DNA from: Eledone cirrhosa
Taxonomy: Eukaryota; Mollusca; Cephalopoda; Octopoda; Eledonidae
DNA: 64,000 bases
Direction: 5' to 3'
NCBI GenBank assembly: GCA_964016885.1
Contig: OZ024744.1
Location: 116,062,802 to 116,126,801, forward strand
Under the pieces are notes generated by a model. It saw only the letters and a list, made by a program, of their open reading frames with translations, was not told where the DNA came from and did no database searches. The stretch's first letter is position 1. Every line of letters begins with the position of its first letter. Both the position numbers and the translations under genes were made by a program. Positions 1-12,649 of this stretch are shown in pieces.

Positions 1-560
1 GTCCCTCTCTCTCTATATATATATAATGTCTCTCATATCTTGTCTCTTTCTCTATATATATAATGTCTCTCATATCTTGTCTCTCTCTCTATATATATAT
101 ATAATGTCTCTCATATCTTGTCTTTCTCTCTATATATATAATGTCTCTCATATCTTATCTTTCTCTCTCTATATATATAAAATGCCTCTCATATCTTGTC
201 TCTCTCTCTATATATATATATAATGTCTCTCATATCTTGTCTCTCTGTTTATATATATAATGTCTCTCATATCTTGTCTCTCTCTCTCTATATATATATA
301 ATGTCTCTCATATCTTGTCTCTCTCTCTATATATACAATGTCTCTCATATCTTGTCTCTCTCTCTATATATATATATATAATGTGTCTCATATCTTGTCT
401 CTCTCTATGTATAATGTCTCTCATATCTTGTCGCTCTCTCTCTATATATATAATGTCTCTCATATCTTGTCTCTCTCTATATATATATAATGTCTCTCAT
501 ATCTTGTCTCTCTCTCTCTATATATATAATGTCTCTCATATCTTGTCTTTGTCTCTCTCT
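1..560. repeat. Module D, copy 1, cut by the window start
   Basis: Ordered marker units are CTCTTTC (about 45), TCTTTCTC (121), AAAATGCC (179), CTGTTTAT (245), TACAATG (334), AATGTGTC (380), TATGTATAATG (406) and TCGCTC (432). The same order recurs at 4.2, 7.8, 12.1 and 47.9 kb. A private change, TTGTCTTTGTCTC near 543, marks its right end. The TCTATAAATAATG unit expected on its left lies outside the window; the window opens with the GTCCCTC unit that follows it in other copies. Confidence 0.8.
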
Positions 561-1160
561 CTATATATATATAATGTCTCTCATATCTTGTCTCTCTCTC
601 TCTATATATATAATGTCTCTCATATCTTATCTCTCTCTCTATATATATAATGTCTCTCATATCTTGTCTCTCTCTCTCTATATATATATAATGTCTCTCA
701 TATCTTGTCTCTCTCTCTATATGTATATAATGTCTCTCATATCTTGTCCCTCTCTCTCTATATATATAATGTCTCTCATATCTTGTCTCTCTCCTCTCTC
801 TCTATATAATGTCTCTCATATCTTGTCTCTCTCTCTCTCTATATATATAATGTCTCTCATATCTTGTCTCTCTCTCTATATATATAATGTCTCTCATATC
901 TTGTCTCTCTCTCTATATATATATAATGTCTCTCATATCTTGTCTCTCTCTCTATATATAATGTCTCTCATATCTTGTCTCTCTCTCTATATATATAATG
1001 TCTCTCATATCTTGTCTCTCTCTCTCTATATATATATAATGTCTCTCATATCTTGTCCTCTCTCTCTATATATATAATGTCTCTCATATCTTGTCTCTCT
1101 CTCTCTCTATATATAATGTCTCTCATATCTTGTCTCTCTCTATATATATAATGTCTCTCA
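561..1160. repeat. Degenerate module A lacking both end markers
   Basis: The interior markers of module A are present in order: TATATGTATAATG (719), CTTGTCCCTC (745) and a short-AT unit (about 790). The TTTATG start unit and the ACATATAACG end unit are missing. The short-AT unit reads TCTCCTCTC instead of TCTCCCTCTC, and a CTTGTCCTCTC unit occurs near 1055; these are among the few odd-length changes in the array. Confidence 0.7.
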
Positions 1161-1678
1161 TATCTTGTATCTCTCTCTATATATATAATGTCTCTCATAT
1201 CTTGTCTCTCTCTATATATATATAATGTCTCTCATATCTTGTCTCTCTCTATATATATAATGTCTCTCATATCTTGTCTCTCTCTCTATATATATAATGT
1301 CTCTCATATCTTGTCTCTCTCTCTATATATATATAATGTCTCTCATATCTTGTCTCTCTCTCTCTCTATATATAATGTCTTTCATATCTTGTCTCTCTCT
1401 CTATATATATATAAAGTCTCTCATATCTTGTCTCTCTCTCTATATACAATGTCTCTCATATCTTGTCTCTCTCTCTCTATAAATATATAATGTCTCTCAT
1501 ATCTTGTCTCTCTCTCTCTATATATATAATGTCTCTCATATCTTGTCTCTCTCTCTATATATATAATGTCTCTCATATCTTATCTCTCTCTCTCTATATA
1601 TATATAATGTCTCTCATATCTTGTCTCTGTCTCTCTATATATATATAATGTCTCTCATATCTTGTCTCTCTCTCTCTC
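1161..1678. repeat. Module C, copy 1 (partial)
   Basis: Markers are CTTGTATC (1167), AATGTCTTTC (1378), ATAAAGTC (1413), TATACAATG (1442), CTATAAATATATAATG (about 1479) and TCTCTGTCTC (1623). The block has the same order at 5.39-5.90 kb, at a distance of 4,218-4,220 bp. The CTGTCTC unit seen there at 5574 has no G here. Confidence 0.75.
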
Positions 1679-2200
1679 TATATTTATGTAATGTCTCTCA
1701 TATCTTGTCTCTCTCTCTATATATATAATGTCTCTCATATCTTGTCTCTCTCTCTATATGTATATAATGTCTCTCATATCTTGTCTCTCTCTCTCTATAT
1801 ATATAATGTCTCTCATATCTTGTCTCTCTCTCTATATATATATAATGTCTCTCATATCTTGTCTCTCTCTCTCTATATATATAATGTCTCTCATATCTTA
1901 TCTCTCTCTCTATATATATAATGTCTCTCATATCTTGTCTCTCTCTCTATATATATATATAATGTCTCTCATATCTTGTCTCTCTCTCTATATGTATATA
2001 ATGTCTCTCATATCTTGTCCCTCTCTCTCTATATATATAATGTCTCTCATATCTTGTCTCTCTCCCTCTCTCTCTATATAATGTCTCTCATATCTTGTCT
2101 CTCTCTCTCTATATATATATAATGTCTCTCATATCTTGTCTCTCTCTCTATATATATAATGTCTCTCATATCTTGTCTCTCTCTCTATATACATATAACG
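1679..2200. repeat. Module A, copy 1 (522 bp)
   Basis: This is the reference copy. It starts with TATATTTATGTAATG and ends with TATACATATAACG. Between the start AATG (1690) and the end AACG (2197) are 13 units of 37, 39, 39, 39, 39, 39, 37, 41, 39, 39, 41, 41 and 37-39 bp. Interior markers in order are TATGTATAATG (1757), CTTATC (1897), a second TATGTATAATG (1991), GTCCCTC (2017) and the CTCTCCCTCTC short-AT unit (2060). Confidence 0.9.
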
Positions 2201-2850
2201 TCTCTCATATCTTGTCTCTCTCTCTATATATATAATGTCTCTCATATCTTGTCTCTCTCTCTCTATATATATATATAATGTCTCTCATATCTTGTCTCTC
2301 ACTCTATATATATATAATGTCTCTCATATCTTGTCCCTCTCTCTCTATATATAATGTCTCTCATATCTTGTCTCTCTCTCTATATATACAATGTCTCTCA
2401 TATCTTGTCTCTCTCTCTATATATATATAATGTCTCTCATATCTTGTCTCTCTCTATATATATAATGTCTCTCATATCTTGTCGCTCTCTCTCTCTATAT
2501 ATAATGTCTCTCATATCTTGTCTCTCTCTATATATATATAATGTCTCTCATATCTTGTCTCTCTCTCTATATATACAATGTCTCTCATATCTTCTCTCTC
2601 TCTCTATATATATATAATGTCTCTCATATCTTGTCTCTCTCTCTATATATACAATGTCTCTCATATCTTGTCTCTTTCTCTATATATATATAATGTCTCT
2701 CATATCTTGTCTCTCTCTCTATATATATATAATGTCTCTCATATCTTGTCTCTCTCTCTATATATATAATGTCTCTCATATCTTATCTCTCTCTCTATAT
2801 ATATATAAAGTCTCTCATATCTTGTCTCTCTCTCTATATATAATGTCTCT
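2201..2850. repeat. Module B, copy 1
   Basis: Markers in order are TCTCACTC (2297), GTCCCTC (2334), TACAATG (2386), TCGCTC (2482), TACAATG (2573), CATATCTTCTC (2589, missing the usual TG), TACAATG (2650), CTCTTTC (2671), CTTATC (2786) and ATAAAGTC (2806). The same series recurs at 10.2-10.7, 15.5-16.0, 36.7-37.2 and 42.7-43.2 kb. Confidence 0.85.
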
Positions 2851-3530
2851 CATATCTTGTGTCTCTCTCTCTCTATATATATATAATGTCTCTCATATCT
2901 TGTCTCTCTCTCTATATATATAATGTCTCTCATATCTTGTCTCTCTCTCTCTATATATATAATGTCTCTCATATTTTGTCTCTCTCTATATATATAATGT
3001 CTCTCATATCTTGTATCTCTCTCTATATATATAATGTCTCTCATATCTTGTCTCTCTCTCTATATATATAATGTCTCTCATATCTTGTCTCTCTCTATAT
3101 ATATAATGTCTCTCATATCTTGTCTCTCTCTCTATATATATAATGTCTCTCATATCTTGTCTCTCTCTCTATATATATATAATGTCTCTCATATCTTGTC
3201 TCTCTGTCTCTCTCTATATATAATGTCTCTCATATCTTGTCTCTCTCTCTATATATATATAAAGTCTCTCATATCTTGTCTCTCTCTCTATATACAATGT
3301 CTCTCATATCTTGTCTCTCTCTCTCTATATATATATAATGTCTCTCATATCTTGTCTCTCTCTCTCTATATATATAATGTCTCTCATATCTTGTCTCTCT
3401 CTCTATATATATAATGTCTCTCATATCTTATCTCTCTCTCTCTCTATATATATAATGTCTCTCATATCTTGTCTCTGTCTCTCTATATATATATAATGTT
3501 TCTCATATCTTGTCTCTCTCTCTCTCTCTC
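2851..3530. repeat. Module C, copy 2
   Basis: Markers are CTTGTGTC (2856), a private CATATTTTG (2971), CTTGTATC (3009), CTGTCTC (3205), ATAAAGTC (3261), TATACAATG (3291), CTTATC (3427), TCTCTGTC (3472) and AATGTTTCTC (3497). The AATGTTTCTC unit just before module A is shared only with the copies at 7075, 11359, 16703 and 47079. Confidence 0.8.
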
Positions 3531-4052
3531 TATATTTATGTAATGTCTCTCATATCTTGTCTCTCTCTCTATATATATAATGTCTCTCATATCTTGTCTC
3601 TCTCTCTATATGTATATAATGTCTCTCATATCTTGTCTCTCTCTCTCTATATATATAATGTCTCTCATATCTTGTCTCTCTCTCTATATATATATAATGT
3701 CTCTCATATCTTGTCTCTCTCTCTCTATATATATAATGTCTCTCATATCTTATCTCTCTCTCTATATATATAATGTCTCTCATATCTTGTCTCTCTCTCT
3801 CTATATATATATAATGTCTCTCATATCTTGTCTCTCTCTCTATATGTATATAATGTCTCTCATATCTTGTCCCTCTCTCTCTATATATATAATGTCTCTC
3901 ATATCTTGTCTCTCTCCCTCTCTCTCTATATAATGTCTCTCATATCTTGTCTCTCTCTCTCTATATATATATAATGTCTCTCATATCTTGTCTCTCTCTC
4001 TATATATATAATGTCTCTCATATCTTGTCTCTCTCTCTATATACATATAACG
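3531..4052. repeat. Module A, copy 2 (522 bp)
   Basis: Exactly 522 bp between the TTTATG and AACG end markers. The unit at about 3790-3812 shows the CT-long, AT-short form where copy 1 has the CT-short, AT-long form, with no change of length. Confidence 0.9.
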
Positions 4053-4700
4053 TCTCTCATATCTTGTCTCTCTCTCTATATATATAATGTCTCTCATATC
4101 TTGTCTCTCTCTCTCTATATATATATATAATGTCTCTCATATCTTGTCTCTCTCTCTATATATATATAATGTCTCTCATATCTTGTCCCTCTCTCTCTAT
4201 AAATAATGTTTCTCATATCTTGTCCCTCTCTCTCTATATATATATAATGTCTCTCATATCTTGTCTTTTCTCTATATATATAATGTCTCTCATATCTTGT
4301 CTCTCTCTCTATATATATATATAATGTCTCTCATATCTTGTCTTTCTCTCTATATATATAATGTCTCTCATATCTTATCTTTCTCTCTCTATATATATAA
4401 AATGCCTCTCATATCTTGTCTCTCTCTCTATATATATATATAATGTCTCTCATATCTTGTCTCTCTGTTTATATATATAATGTCTCTCATATCTTGTCTC
4501 TCTCTCTCTATATATATATAATGTCTCTCATATCTTGTCTCTCTCTCTATATATACAATGTCTCTCATATCTTGTCTCTCTCTCTATATATATATATATA
4601 ATGTGTCTCATATCTTGTCTCTCTCTATGTATAATGTCTCTCATATCTTGTCGCTCTCTCTCTATATATATAATGTCTCTCATATCTTGTCTCTCTCTAT
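4053..4700. repeat. Module D, copy 2
   Basis: The module starts with the TCTATAAATAATGTTTCTC pair of units (about 4184-4230), then TCTTTTCTC (4264, a private shortening), AAAATGCC (4399), CTGTTTAT (4465), TACAATG (4553), AATGTGTC (4600), TATGTATAATG (4625) and TCGCTC (4651). It matches bases 1-460 at an offset of about 4,220 bp. Confidence 0.85.
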
Positions 4701-5143
4701 ATATATATAATGTCTCTCATATCTTGTCTCTCTCTCTCTATATATATAATGTCTCTCATATCTTGTCTCTCTCTCTATATATATATAATGTCTCTCATAT
4801 CTTGTCTCTCTCTCTCTATATATATAATGTCTCTCATATCTTATCTCTCTCTCTATATATATAATGTCTCTCATATCTTGTCTCTCTCTCTATATATATA
4901 TATAATGTCTCTCATATCTTGTCTCTCTCTCTATATGTATATAATGTCTCTCATATCTTGTCCCTCTCTCTCTATATATATAATGTCTCTCATATCTTGT
5001 CTCTCTCCCTCTCTCTCTATATAATGTCTCTCATATCTTGTCTCTCTCTCTCTCTATATATATAATGTCTCTCATATCTTGTCTCTCTCTCTATATATAT
5101 AATGTCTCTCATATCTTGTCTCTCTCTCTATATACATATAACG
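4701..5143. repeat. Truncated module A without the TTTATG unit
   Basis: It holds the right part of module A: CTTATC (4840), one TATGTATAATG (4932), GTCCCTC (4960), CTCTCCCTC (5005) and the AACG end unit (5142). It follows module D directly. The same fusion is present at 8.28-8.72 kb. Confidence 0.8.
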
Positions 5144-5898
5144 TCTCTCATATCTTGTCTCTCTCTCTATATATATAATGTCTCTCATATCTTGTCTCTC
5201 TCTCTCTATATATAATGTCTCTCATATCTTGTGTCTCTCTCTCTCTATATATATATAATGTCTCTCATATCTTGTCTCTCTCTCTATATATATAATGTCT
5301 CTCATATCTTGTCTCTCTCTCTCTCTATATATAATGTCTCTCATATCTTGTCTCTCTCTATATATATAATGTCTCTCATATCTTGTATCTCTCTCTATAT
5401 ATATAATGTCTCTCATATCTTGTCTCTCTCTATATATATATAATGTCTCTCATATCTTGTCTCTCTCTATATATATAATGTCTCTCATATCTTGTCTCTC
5501 TCTCTATATATATAATGTCTCTCATATCTTGTCTCTCTCTCTATATATATATAATGTCTCTCATATCTTGTCTCTCTGTCTCTCTCTATATATAATGTCT
5601 TTCATATCTTGTCTCTCTCTCTATATATATATAAAGTCTCTCATATCTTGTCTCTCTCTCTATATACAATGTCTCTCATATCTTGTCTCTCTCTCTCTAT
5701 AAATATATAATGTCTCTCATATCTTGTCTCTCTCTCTCTATATATATAATGTCTCTCATATCTTGTCTCTCTCTCTATATATATAATGTCTCTCATATCT
5801 TATCTCTCTCTCTCTATATATATATAATGTCTCTCATATCTTGTCTCTGTCTCTCTATATATATATAATGTCTCTCATATCTTGTCTCTCTCTCTCTC
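5144..5898. repeat. Module C, copy 3
   Basis: Markers are CTTGTGTC (5229), CTTGTATC (5385), CTGTCTC (5577), AATGTCTTTC (5598), ATAAAGTC (5631), TATACAATG (5662), CTATAAATATATAATG (5698), CTTATC (5798) and TCTCTGTC (5843). The AATGTCTTTC and TATAAATATATAATG units distinguish this subtype from module C copy 2. Confidence 0.8.
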
Positions 5899-6420
5899 TA
5901 TATTTATGTAATGTCTCTCATATCTTGTCTCTCTCTCTATATATATAATGTCTCTCATATCTTGTCTCTCTCTCTATATGTATATAATGTCTCTCATATC
6001 TTGTCTCTCTCTCTCTATATATATAATGTCTCTCATATCTTGTCTCTCTCTCTATATATATATAATGTCTCTCATATCTTGTCTCTCTCTCTCTATATAT
6101 ATAATGTCTCTCATATCTTATCTCTCTCTCTATATATATAATGTCTCTCATATCTTGTCTCTCTCTCTATATATATATATAATGTCTCTCATATCTTGTC
6201 TCTCTCTCTATATGTATATAATGTCTCTCATATCTTGTCCCTCTCTCTCTATATATATAATGTCTCTCATATCTTGTCTCTCTCCCTCTCTCTCTATATA
6301 ATGTCTCTCATATCTTGTCTCTCTCTCTCTATATATATATAATGTCTCTCATATCTTGTCTCTCTCTCTATATATATAATGTCTCTCATATCTTGTCTCT
6401 CTCTCTATATACATATAACG
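5899..6420. repeat. Module A, copy 3 (522 bp)
   Basis: Markers lie at the same internal positions as in copy 1, at a constant offset of 4,220 bp. The downstream bases to about 6690 also match 2201-2470, but the TCGCTC unit expected next is absent. Confidence 0.9.
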
Positions 6421-7105
6421 TCTCTCATATCTTGTCTCTCTCTCTATATATATAATGTCTCTCATATCTTGTCTCTCTCTCTCTCTATATATATATAATG
6501 TCTCTCATATCTTGTCTCTCACTCTATATATATATAATGTCTCTCATATCTTGTCCCTCTCTCTCTATATATAATGTCTCTCATATCTTGTCTCTCTCTC
6601 TATATATACAATGTCTCTCATATCTTGTCTCTCTCTCTATATATATATAATGTCTCTCATATCTTGTCTCTCTCTATATATATAATGTCTCTCATATCTT
6701 GTCTCTCTCTCTATATATATAATGTCTCTCATATCTTGTCTCTCTCTCTATATATATATAATGTCTCTCATATCTTGTCTCTCTGTCTCTCTCTATATAT
6801 AATGTCTCTCATATCTTGTCTCTCTCTCTATATATATATAAAGTCTCTCATATCTTGTCTCTCTCTCTATATACAATGTCTCTCATATCTTGTCTCTCTC
6901 TCTCTATATATATATAATGTCTCTCATATCTTGTCTCTCTCTCTCTATATATATAATGTCTCTCATATCTTGTCTCTCTCTCTATATATATAATGTCTCT
7001 CATATCTTATCTCTCTCTCTCTCTATATATATAATGTCTCTCATATCTTGTCTCTGTCTCTCTATATATATATAATGTTTCTCATATCTTGTCTCTCTCT
7101 CTCTC
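6421..7105. repeat. Module B stub fused to a truncated module C
   Basis: TCTCACTC (6519), GTCCCTC (6553) and TACAATG (6606) are followed near 6690 by CTGTCTC (6784), ATAAAGTC (6839), TACAATG (6870) and TCTCTGTC (7050). Left of the junction the sequence tracks 2201-2480; right of it, about 3100 onward. This is the join of two tandem copies of a 3.6-kb segment. Confidence 0.8.
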
Positions 7106-7627
7106 TATATTTATGTAATGTCTCTCATATCTTGTCTCTCTCTCTATATATATAATGTCTCTCATATCTTGTCTCTCTCTCTATATGTATATAATGTCTC
7201 TCATATCTTGTCTCTCTCTCTCTCTATATATAATGTCTCTCATATCTTGTCTCTCTCTCTATATATATATAATGTCTCTCATATCTTGTCTCTCTCTCTC
7301 TATATATATAATGTCTCTCATATCTTATCTCTCTCTCTATATATATAATGTCTCTCATATCTTGTCTCTCTCTCTCTATATATATATAATGTCTCTCATA
7401 TCTTGTCTCTCTCTCTATATGTATATAATGTCTCTCATATCTTGTCCCTCTCTCTCTCTATATATAATGTCTCTCATATCTTGTCTCTCTCCCTCTCTCT
7501 CTATATAATGTCTCTCATATCTTGTCTCTCTCTCTCTATATATATATAATGTCTCTCATATCTTGTCTCTCTCTCTATATATATAATGTCTCTCATATCT
7601 TGTCTCTCTCTCTATATACATATAACG
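7106..7627. repeat. Module A, copy 4 (522 bp)
   Basis: This subtype has a 15-base CT tract followed by a 6-base AT tract in the unit near 7210-7235, where copy 1 has 13 and 8. The total length is unchanged. Copies 6, 8, 11, 13, 14 and 15 share the subtype. Confidence 0.9.
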
Positions 7628-8281
7628 TCTCTCATATCTTGTCTCTCTCTCTATATATATAATGTCTCTCATATCTTGTCTCTCTCTCTCTATATATATA
7701 TATAATGTCTCTCATATCTTGTCTCTCTCTCTATATATATATAATGTCTCTCATATCTTGTCCCTCTCTCTCTATAAATAATGTTTCTCATATCTTGTCC
7801 CTCTCTCTCTATATATATATAATGTCTCTCATATCTTGTCTCTTTCTCTATATATATAATGTCTCTCATATCTTGTCTCTCTCTCTATATATATATATAA
7901 TGTCTCTCATATCTTGTCTTTCTCTCTATATATATAATGTCTCTCATATCTTATCTTTCTCTCTCTATATATATAAAATGCCTCTCATATCTTGTCTCTC
8001 TCTCTCTATATATATATAATGTCTCTCATATCTTGTCTCTCTGTTTATATATATAATGTCTCTCATATCTTGTCTCTCTCTCTCTATATATATATAATGT
8101 CTCTCATATCTTGTCTCTCTCTCTATATATACAATGTCTCTCATATCTTGTCTCTCTCTCTATATATATATAATGTGTCTCATATCTTGTCTCTCTCTAT
8201 GTATAATGTCTCTCATATCTTGTCGCTCTCTCTCTATATATATAATGTCTCTCATATCTTGTCTCTCTCTATATATATATA
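7628..8281. repeat. Module D, copy 3
   Basis: The TCTATAAATAATG pair lies at about 7760-7803, followed by CTCTTTC (7841), AAAATGCC (7975), CTGTTTAT (8041), TACAATG (8130), AATGTGTC (8174), TATGTATAATG (8199) and TCGCTC (8223). From 6890 to 8282 it has exactly the same length as 11173-12565 and 46891-48283. Confidence 0.85.
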
Positions 8282-8715
8282 ATGTCTCTCATATCTTGTC
8301 TCTCTCTCTCTATATATATAATGTCTCTCATATCTTGTCTCTCTCTCTATATATATATAATGTCTCTCATATCTTGTCTCTCTCTCTCTATATATATAAT
8401 GTCTCTCATATCTTATCTCTCTCTCTATATATATAATGTCTCTCATATCTTGTCTCTCTCTCTATATATATATATAATGTCTCTCATATCTTGTCTCTCT
8501 CTCTATATGTATATAATGTCTCTCATATCTTGTCCCTCTCTCTCTATATATATAATGTCTCTCATATCTTGTCTCTCTCCCTCTCTCTCTATATAATGTC
8601 TCTCATATCTTGTCTCTCTCTCTCTCTATATATATAATGTCTGTCATATCTTGTCTCTCTCTCTATATATATAATGTCTCTCATATCTTGTCTCTCTCTC
8701 TATATACATATAACG
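8282..8715. repeat. Truncated module A (second D-to-A fusion)
   Basis: The block equals 4701-5143 at an offset of 3,572 bp and ends with the AACG unit at 8714. A private AATGTCTGTC unit occurs near 8638. Confidence 0.8.
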
Positions 8716-9581
8716 TCTCTCATATCTTGTCTCTCTCTCTATATATATAATGTCTCTCATATCTTGTCTCTCTCTCTCTATATATAATGTCTCTCATATC
8801 TTGTGTCTCTCTCTCTCTATATATATATAATGTCTCTCATATCTTGTCTCTCTCTCTATATATATAATGTCTCTCATATCTTGTCTCTCTCTCTCTCTAT
8901 ATATAATGTCTCTCATATCTTGTCTCTCTCTATATATATAATGTCTCTCATATCTTGTATCTCTCTCTATATATATAATGTCTCTCATATCTTGTCTCTC
9001 TCTATATATATATAATGTCTCTCATATCTTGTCTCTCTCTATATATATAATGTCTCTCATATCTTGTCTCTCTCTCTCTATATATATAATGTCTCTCATA
9101 TCTTGTATCTCTCTCTATATATATAATGTCTCTCATATCTTGTCTCTCTCTATATATATATAATGTCTCTCATATCTTGTCTCTCTCTATATATATAATG
9201 TCTCTCATATCTTGTCTCTCTCTCTATATATATATAATGTCTCTCATATCTTGTCTCTCTGTCTCTCTCTATATATAATGTCTTTCATATCTTGTCTCTC
9301 TCTCTATATATATATAAAGTCTCTCATATCTTGTCTCTCTCTCTATATACAATGTCTCTCATATCTTGTCTCTCTCTCTCTATAAATATATAATGTCTCT
9401 CATATCTTGTCTCTCTCTCTATATATATATAATGTCTCTCATATCTTGTCTCTCTCTCTATATATATAATGTCTCTCATATCTTATCTCTCTCTCTCTAT
9501 ATATATATAATGTCTCTCATATCTTGTCTCTGTCTCTCTATATATATATAATGTCTCTCATATCTTGTCTCTCTCTCTCTC
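8716..9581. repeat. Module C, copy 4, with a four-unit internal duplication
   Basis: CTTGTATC occurs twice, 148 bp apart (G at 8957 and 9105), which is four units. Compared with 5.2-5.9 kb the net gain is 111 bp, so one unit was also lost near 9230. The remaining markers are CTGTCTC (9260), AATGTCTTTC (9286), ATAAAGTC (9316), TACAATG (9350) and TATAAATATATAATG (9381). Confidence 0.8.
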
Positions 9582-10103
9582 TATATTTATGTAATGTCTC
9601 TCATATCTTGTCTCTCTCTCTATATATATAATGTCTCTCATATCTTGTCTCTCTCTCTATATGTATATAATGTCTCTCATATCTTGTCTCTCTCTCTCTA
9701 TATATATAATGTCTCTCATATCTTGTCTCTCTCTCTATATATATATAATGTCTCTCATATCTTGTCTCTCTCTCTCTATATATATAATGTCTCTCATATC
9801 TTATCTCTCTCTCTATATATATAATGTCTCTCATATCTTGTCTCTCTCTCTATATATATATATAATGTCTCTCATATCTTGTCTCTCTCTCTATATGTAT
9901 ATAATGTCTCTCATATCTTGTCCCTCTCTCTCTATATATATAATGTCTCTCATATCTTGTCTCTCTCCCTCTCTCTCTATATAATGTCTCTCATATCTTG
10001 TCTCTCTCTCTCTATATATATATAATGTCTCTCATATCTTGTCTCTCTCTCTATATATATAATGTCTCTCATATCTTGTCTCTCTCTCTATATACATATA
10101 ACG
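9582..10103. repeat. Module A, copy 5 (522 bp)
   Basis: Intact copy of the copy-1 subtype, offset by 3,683 bp from copy 3. Confidence 0.9.
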
Positions 10104-10750
10104 TCTCTCATATCTTGTCTCTCTCTCTATATATATAATGTCTCTCATATCTTGTCTCTCTCTCTCTATATATATATAATGTCTCTCATATCTTGTCTCT
10201 CACTCTATATATATATAATGTCTCTCATATCTTGTCCCTCTCTCTCTATATATAATGTCTCTCATATCTTGTCTCTCTCTCTATATATACAATGTCTCTC
10301 ATATCTTGTCTCTCTCTCTATATATATATAATGTCTCTCATGTCTTGTCTCTCTCTATATATATAATGTCTCTCATATCTTGTCGCTCTCTCTCTCTATA
10401 TATAATGTCTCTCATATCTTGTCTCTCTCTATATATATATAATGTCTCTCATATCTTGTCTCTCTCTCTATATATACAATGTCTCTCATATCTTCTCTCT
10501 CTCTCTATATATATATAATGTCTCTCATATCTTGTCTATCTCTCTATATATACAATGTCTCTCATATCTTGTCTCTTTCTCTATATATATATAATGTCTC
10601 TCATATCTTGTCTCTCTCTCTATATATATATAATGTCTCTCATATCTTGTCTCTCTCTCTATATATATAATGTCTCTCATATCTTATCTCTCTCTCTATA
10701 TATATATAAAGTCTCTCATATCTTGTCTCTCTCTCTATATATAATGTCTC
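10104..10750. repeat. Module B, copy 2
   Basis: It matches 2201-2850 at an offset of about 7,901 bp. Two private changes are CATGTCTTG (10339) and CTTGTCTATC (10529). Markers are TCGCTC (10383), CATATCTTCTC (10487), CTCTTTC (10573) and ATAAAGTC (10706). Confidence 0.85.
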
Positions 10751-11388
10751 TCATATCTTGTGTCTCTCTCTCTCTATATATATAATGTCTCTCATATCTT
10801 GTCTCTCTCTCTCTATATATATAATGTCTCTCATATCTTGTCTCTCTCTATATATATAATGTCTCTCATATCTTGTATCTCTCTCTATATATATAATGTC
10901 TCTCATATCTTGTCTCTCTCTCTATATATATAATGTCTCTCATATCTTGTCTCTCTCTATATATATAATGTCTCTCATATCTTGTCTCTCTCTCTCTATA
11001 TATAATGTCTCTCATATCTTGTCTCTCTCTCTATATATATATAATGTCTCTCATATCTTGTCTCTCTGTCTCTCTCTATATATAATGTCTCTCATATCTT
11101 GTCTCTCTCTCTATATATATATAAAGTCTCTCATATCTTGTCTCTCTCTCTATATACAATGTCTCTCATATCTTGTCTCTCTCTCTCTATATATATATAA
11201 TGTCTCTCATATCTTGTCTCTCTCTCTATATATATATAATGTCTCTCATATCTTGTCTCTCTCTCTATATATATAATGTCTCTCATATCTTATCTCTCTC
11301 TCTCTCTATATATATAATGTCTCTCATATATTGTCTCTGTCTCTCTATATATATATAATGTTTCTCATATCTTGTCTCTCTCTCTCTC
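10751..11388. repeat. Module C, copy 5
   Basis: CTTGTGTC (10757), CTTGTATC (10872), CTGTCTC (11067), ATAAAGTC (11121), TACAATG (11155) and TCTCTGTC (11334). A private CATATATTG replaces CATATCTTG near 11326. Confidence 0.8.
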
Positions 11389-11910
11389 TATATTTATGTA
11401 ATGTCTCTCATATCTTGTCTCTCTCTCTATATATATAATGTCTCTCATATCTTGTCTCTCTCTCTATATGTATATAATGTCTCTCATATCTTGTCTCTCT
11501 CTCTCTCTATATATAATGTCTCTCATATCTTGTCTCTCTCTCTATATATATATAATGTCTCTCATATCTTGTCTCTCTCTCTCTATATATATAATGTCTC
11601 TCATATCTTATCTCTCTCTCTATATATATAATGTCTCTCATATCTTGTCTCTCTCTCTCTATATATATATAATGTCTCTCATATCTTGTCTCTCTCTCTA
11701 TATGTATATAATGTCTCTCATATCTTGTCCCTCTCTCTCTCTATATATAATGTCTCTCATATCTTGTCTCTCTCCCTCTCTCTCTATATAATGTCTCTCA
11801 TATCTTGTCTCTCTGTCTCTATATATATATAATGTCTCTCATATCTTGTCTCTCTCTCTATATATATAATGTCTCTCATATCTTGTCTCTCTCTCTATAT
11901 ACATATAACG
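11389..11910. repeat. Module A, copy 6 (522 bp)
   Basis: Same subtype as copy 4. It is offset from copy 4 by 4,283 bp, and this offset is constant from 6890 to about 8330. Confidence 0.9.
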
Positions 11911-12649
11911 TCTCTCATATCTTGTCTCTCTCTCTATATATATAATGTCTCTCATATCTTGTCTCTCTCTCTCTATATATATATATAATGTCTCTCATAT
12001 CTTGTCTCTCTCTCTATATATATATAATGTCTCTCATATCTTGTCCCTCTCTCTCTATAAATAATGTTTCTCATATCTTGTCCCTCTCTCTCTATATATA
12101 TATAATGTCTCTCATATCTTGTCTCTTTCTCTATATATATAATGTCTCTCATATCTTGTCTCTCTCTCTATATATATATATAATGTCTCTCATATCTTGT
12201 CTTTCTCTCTATATATATAATGTCTCTCATATCTTATCTTTCTCTCTCTATATATATAAAATGCCTCGCATATCTTGTCTCTCTCTCTCTCTATATATAT
12301 AATGTCTCTCATATCTTGTCTCTCTGTTTATATATATAATGTCTCTCATATCTTGTCTCTCTCTCTCTATATATATATAATGTCTCTCATATCTTGTCTC
12401 TCTCTCTATATATACAATGTCTCTCATATCTTGTCTCTCTCTCTATATATATATAATGTGTCTCATATCTTGTCTCTCTCTATGTATAATGTCTCTCATA
12501 TCTTGTCGCTCTCTCTCTATATATATAATGTCTCTCATATCTTGTCTCTCTCTATATATATATAATGTCTCTCATATCTTGTCTCTCTCTCTCTATATAT
12601 ATAATGTCTCTCATATCTTGTCTCTCTCTATATATATAATGTCTCTCAT
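11911..12649. repeat. Module D, copy 4
   Basis: The TCTATAAATAATG pair lies at about 12043-12086. The AAAATGCC unit here reads AAAATGCCTCGC (12259), a private change that creates a CpG. Then follow CTGTTTAT (12325), TACAATG (12413), AATGTGTC (12457), TATGTATAATG (12480) and TCGCTC (12506). After about 12615 it leads into module E rather than truncated module A. Confidence 0.85.
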
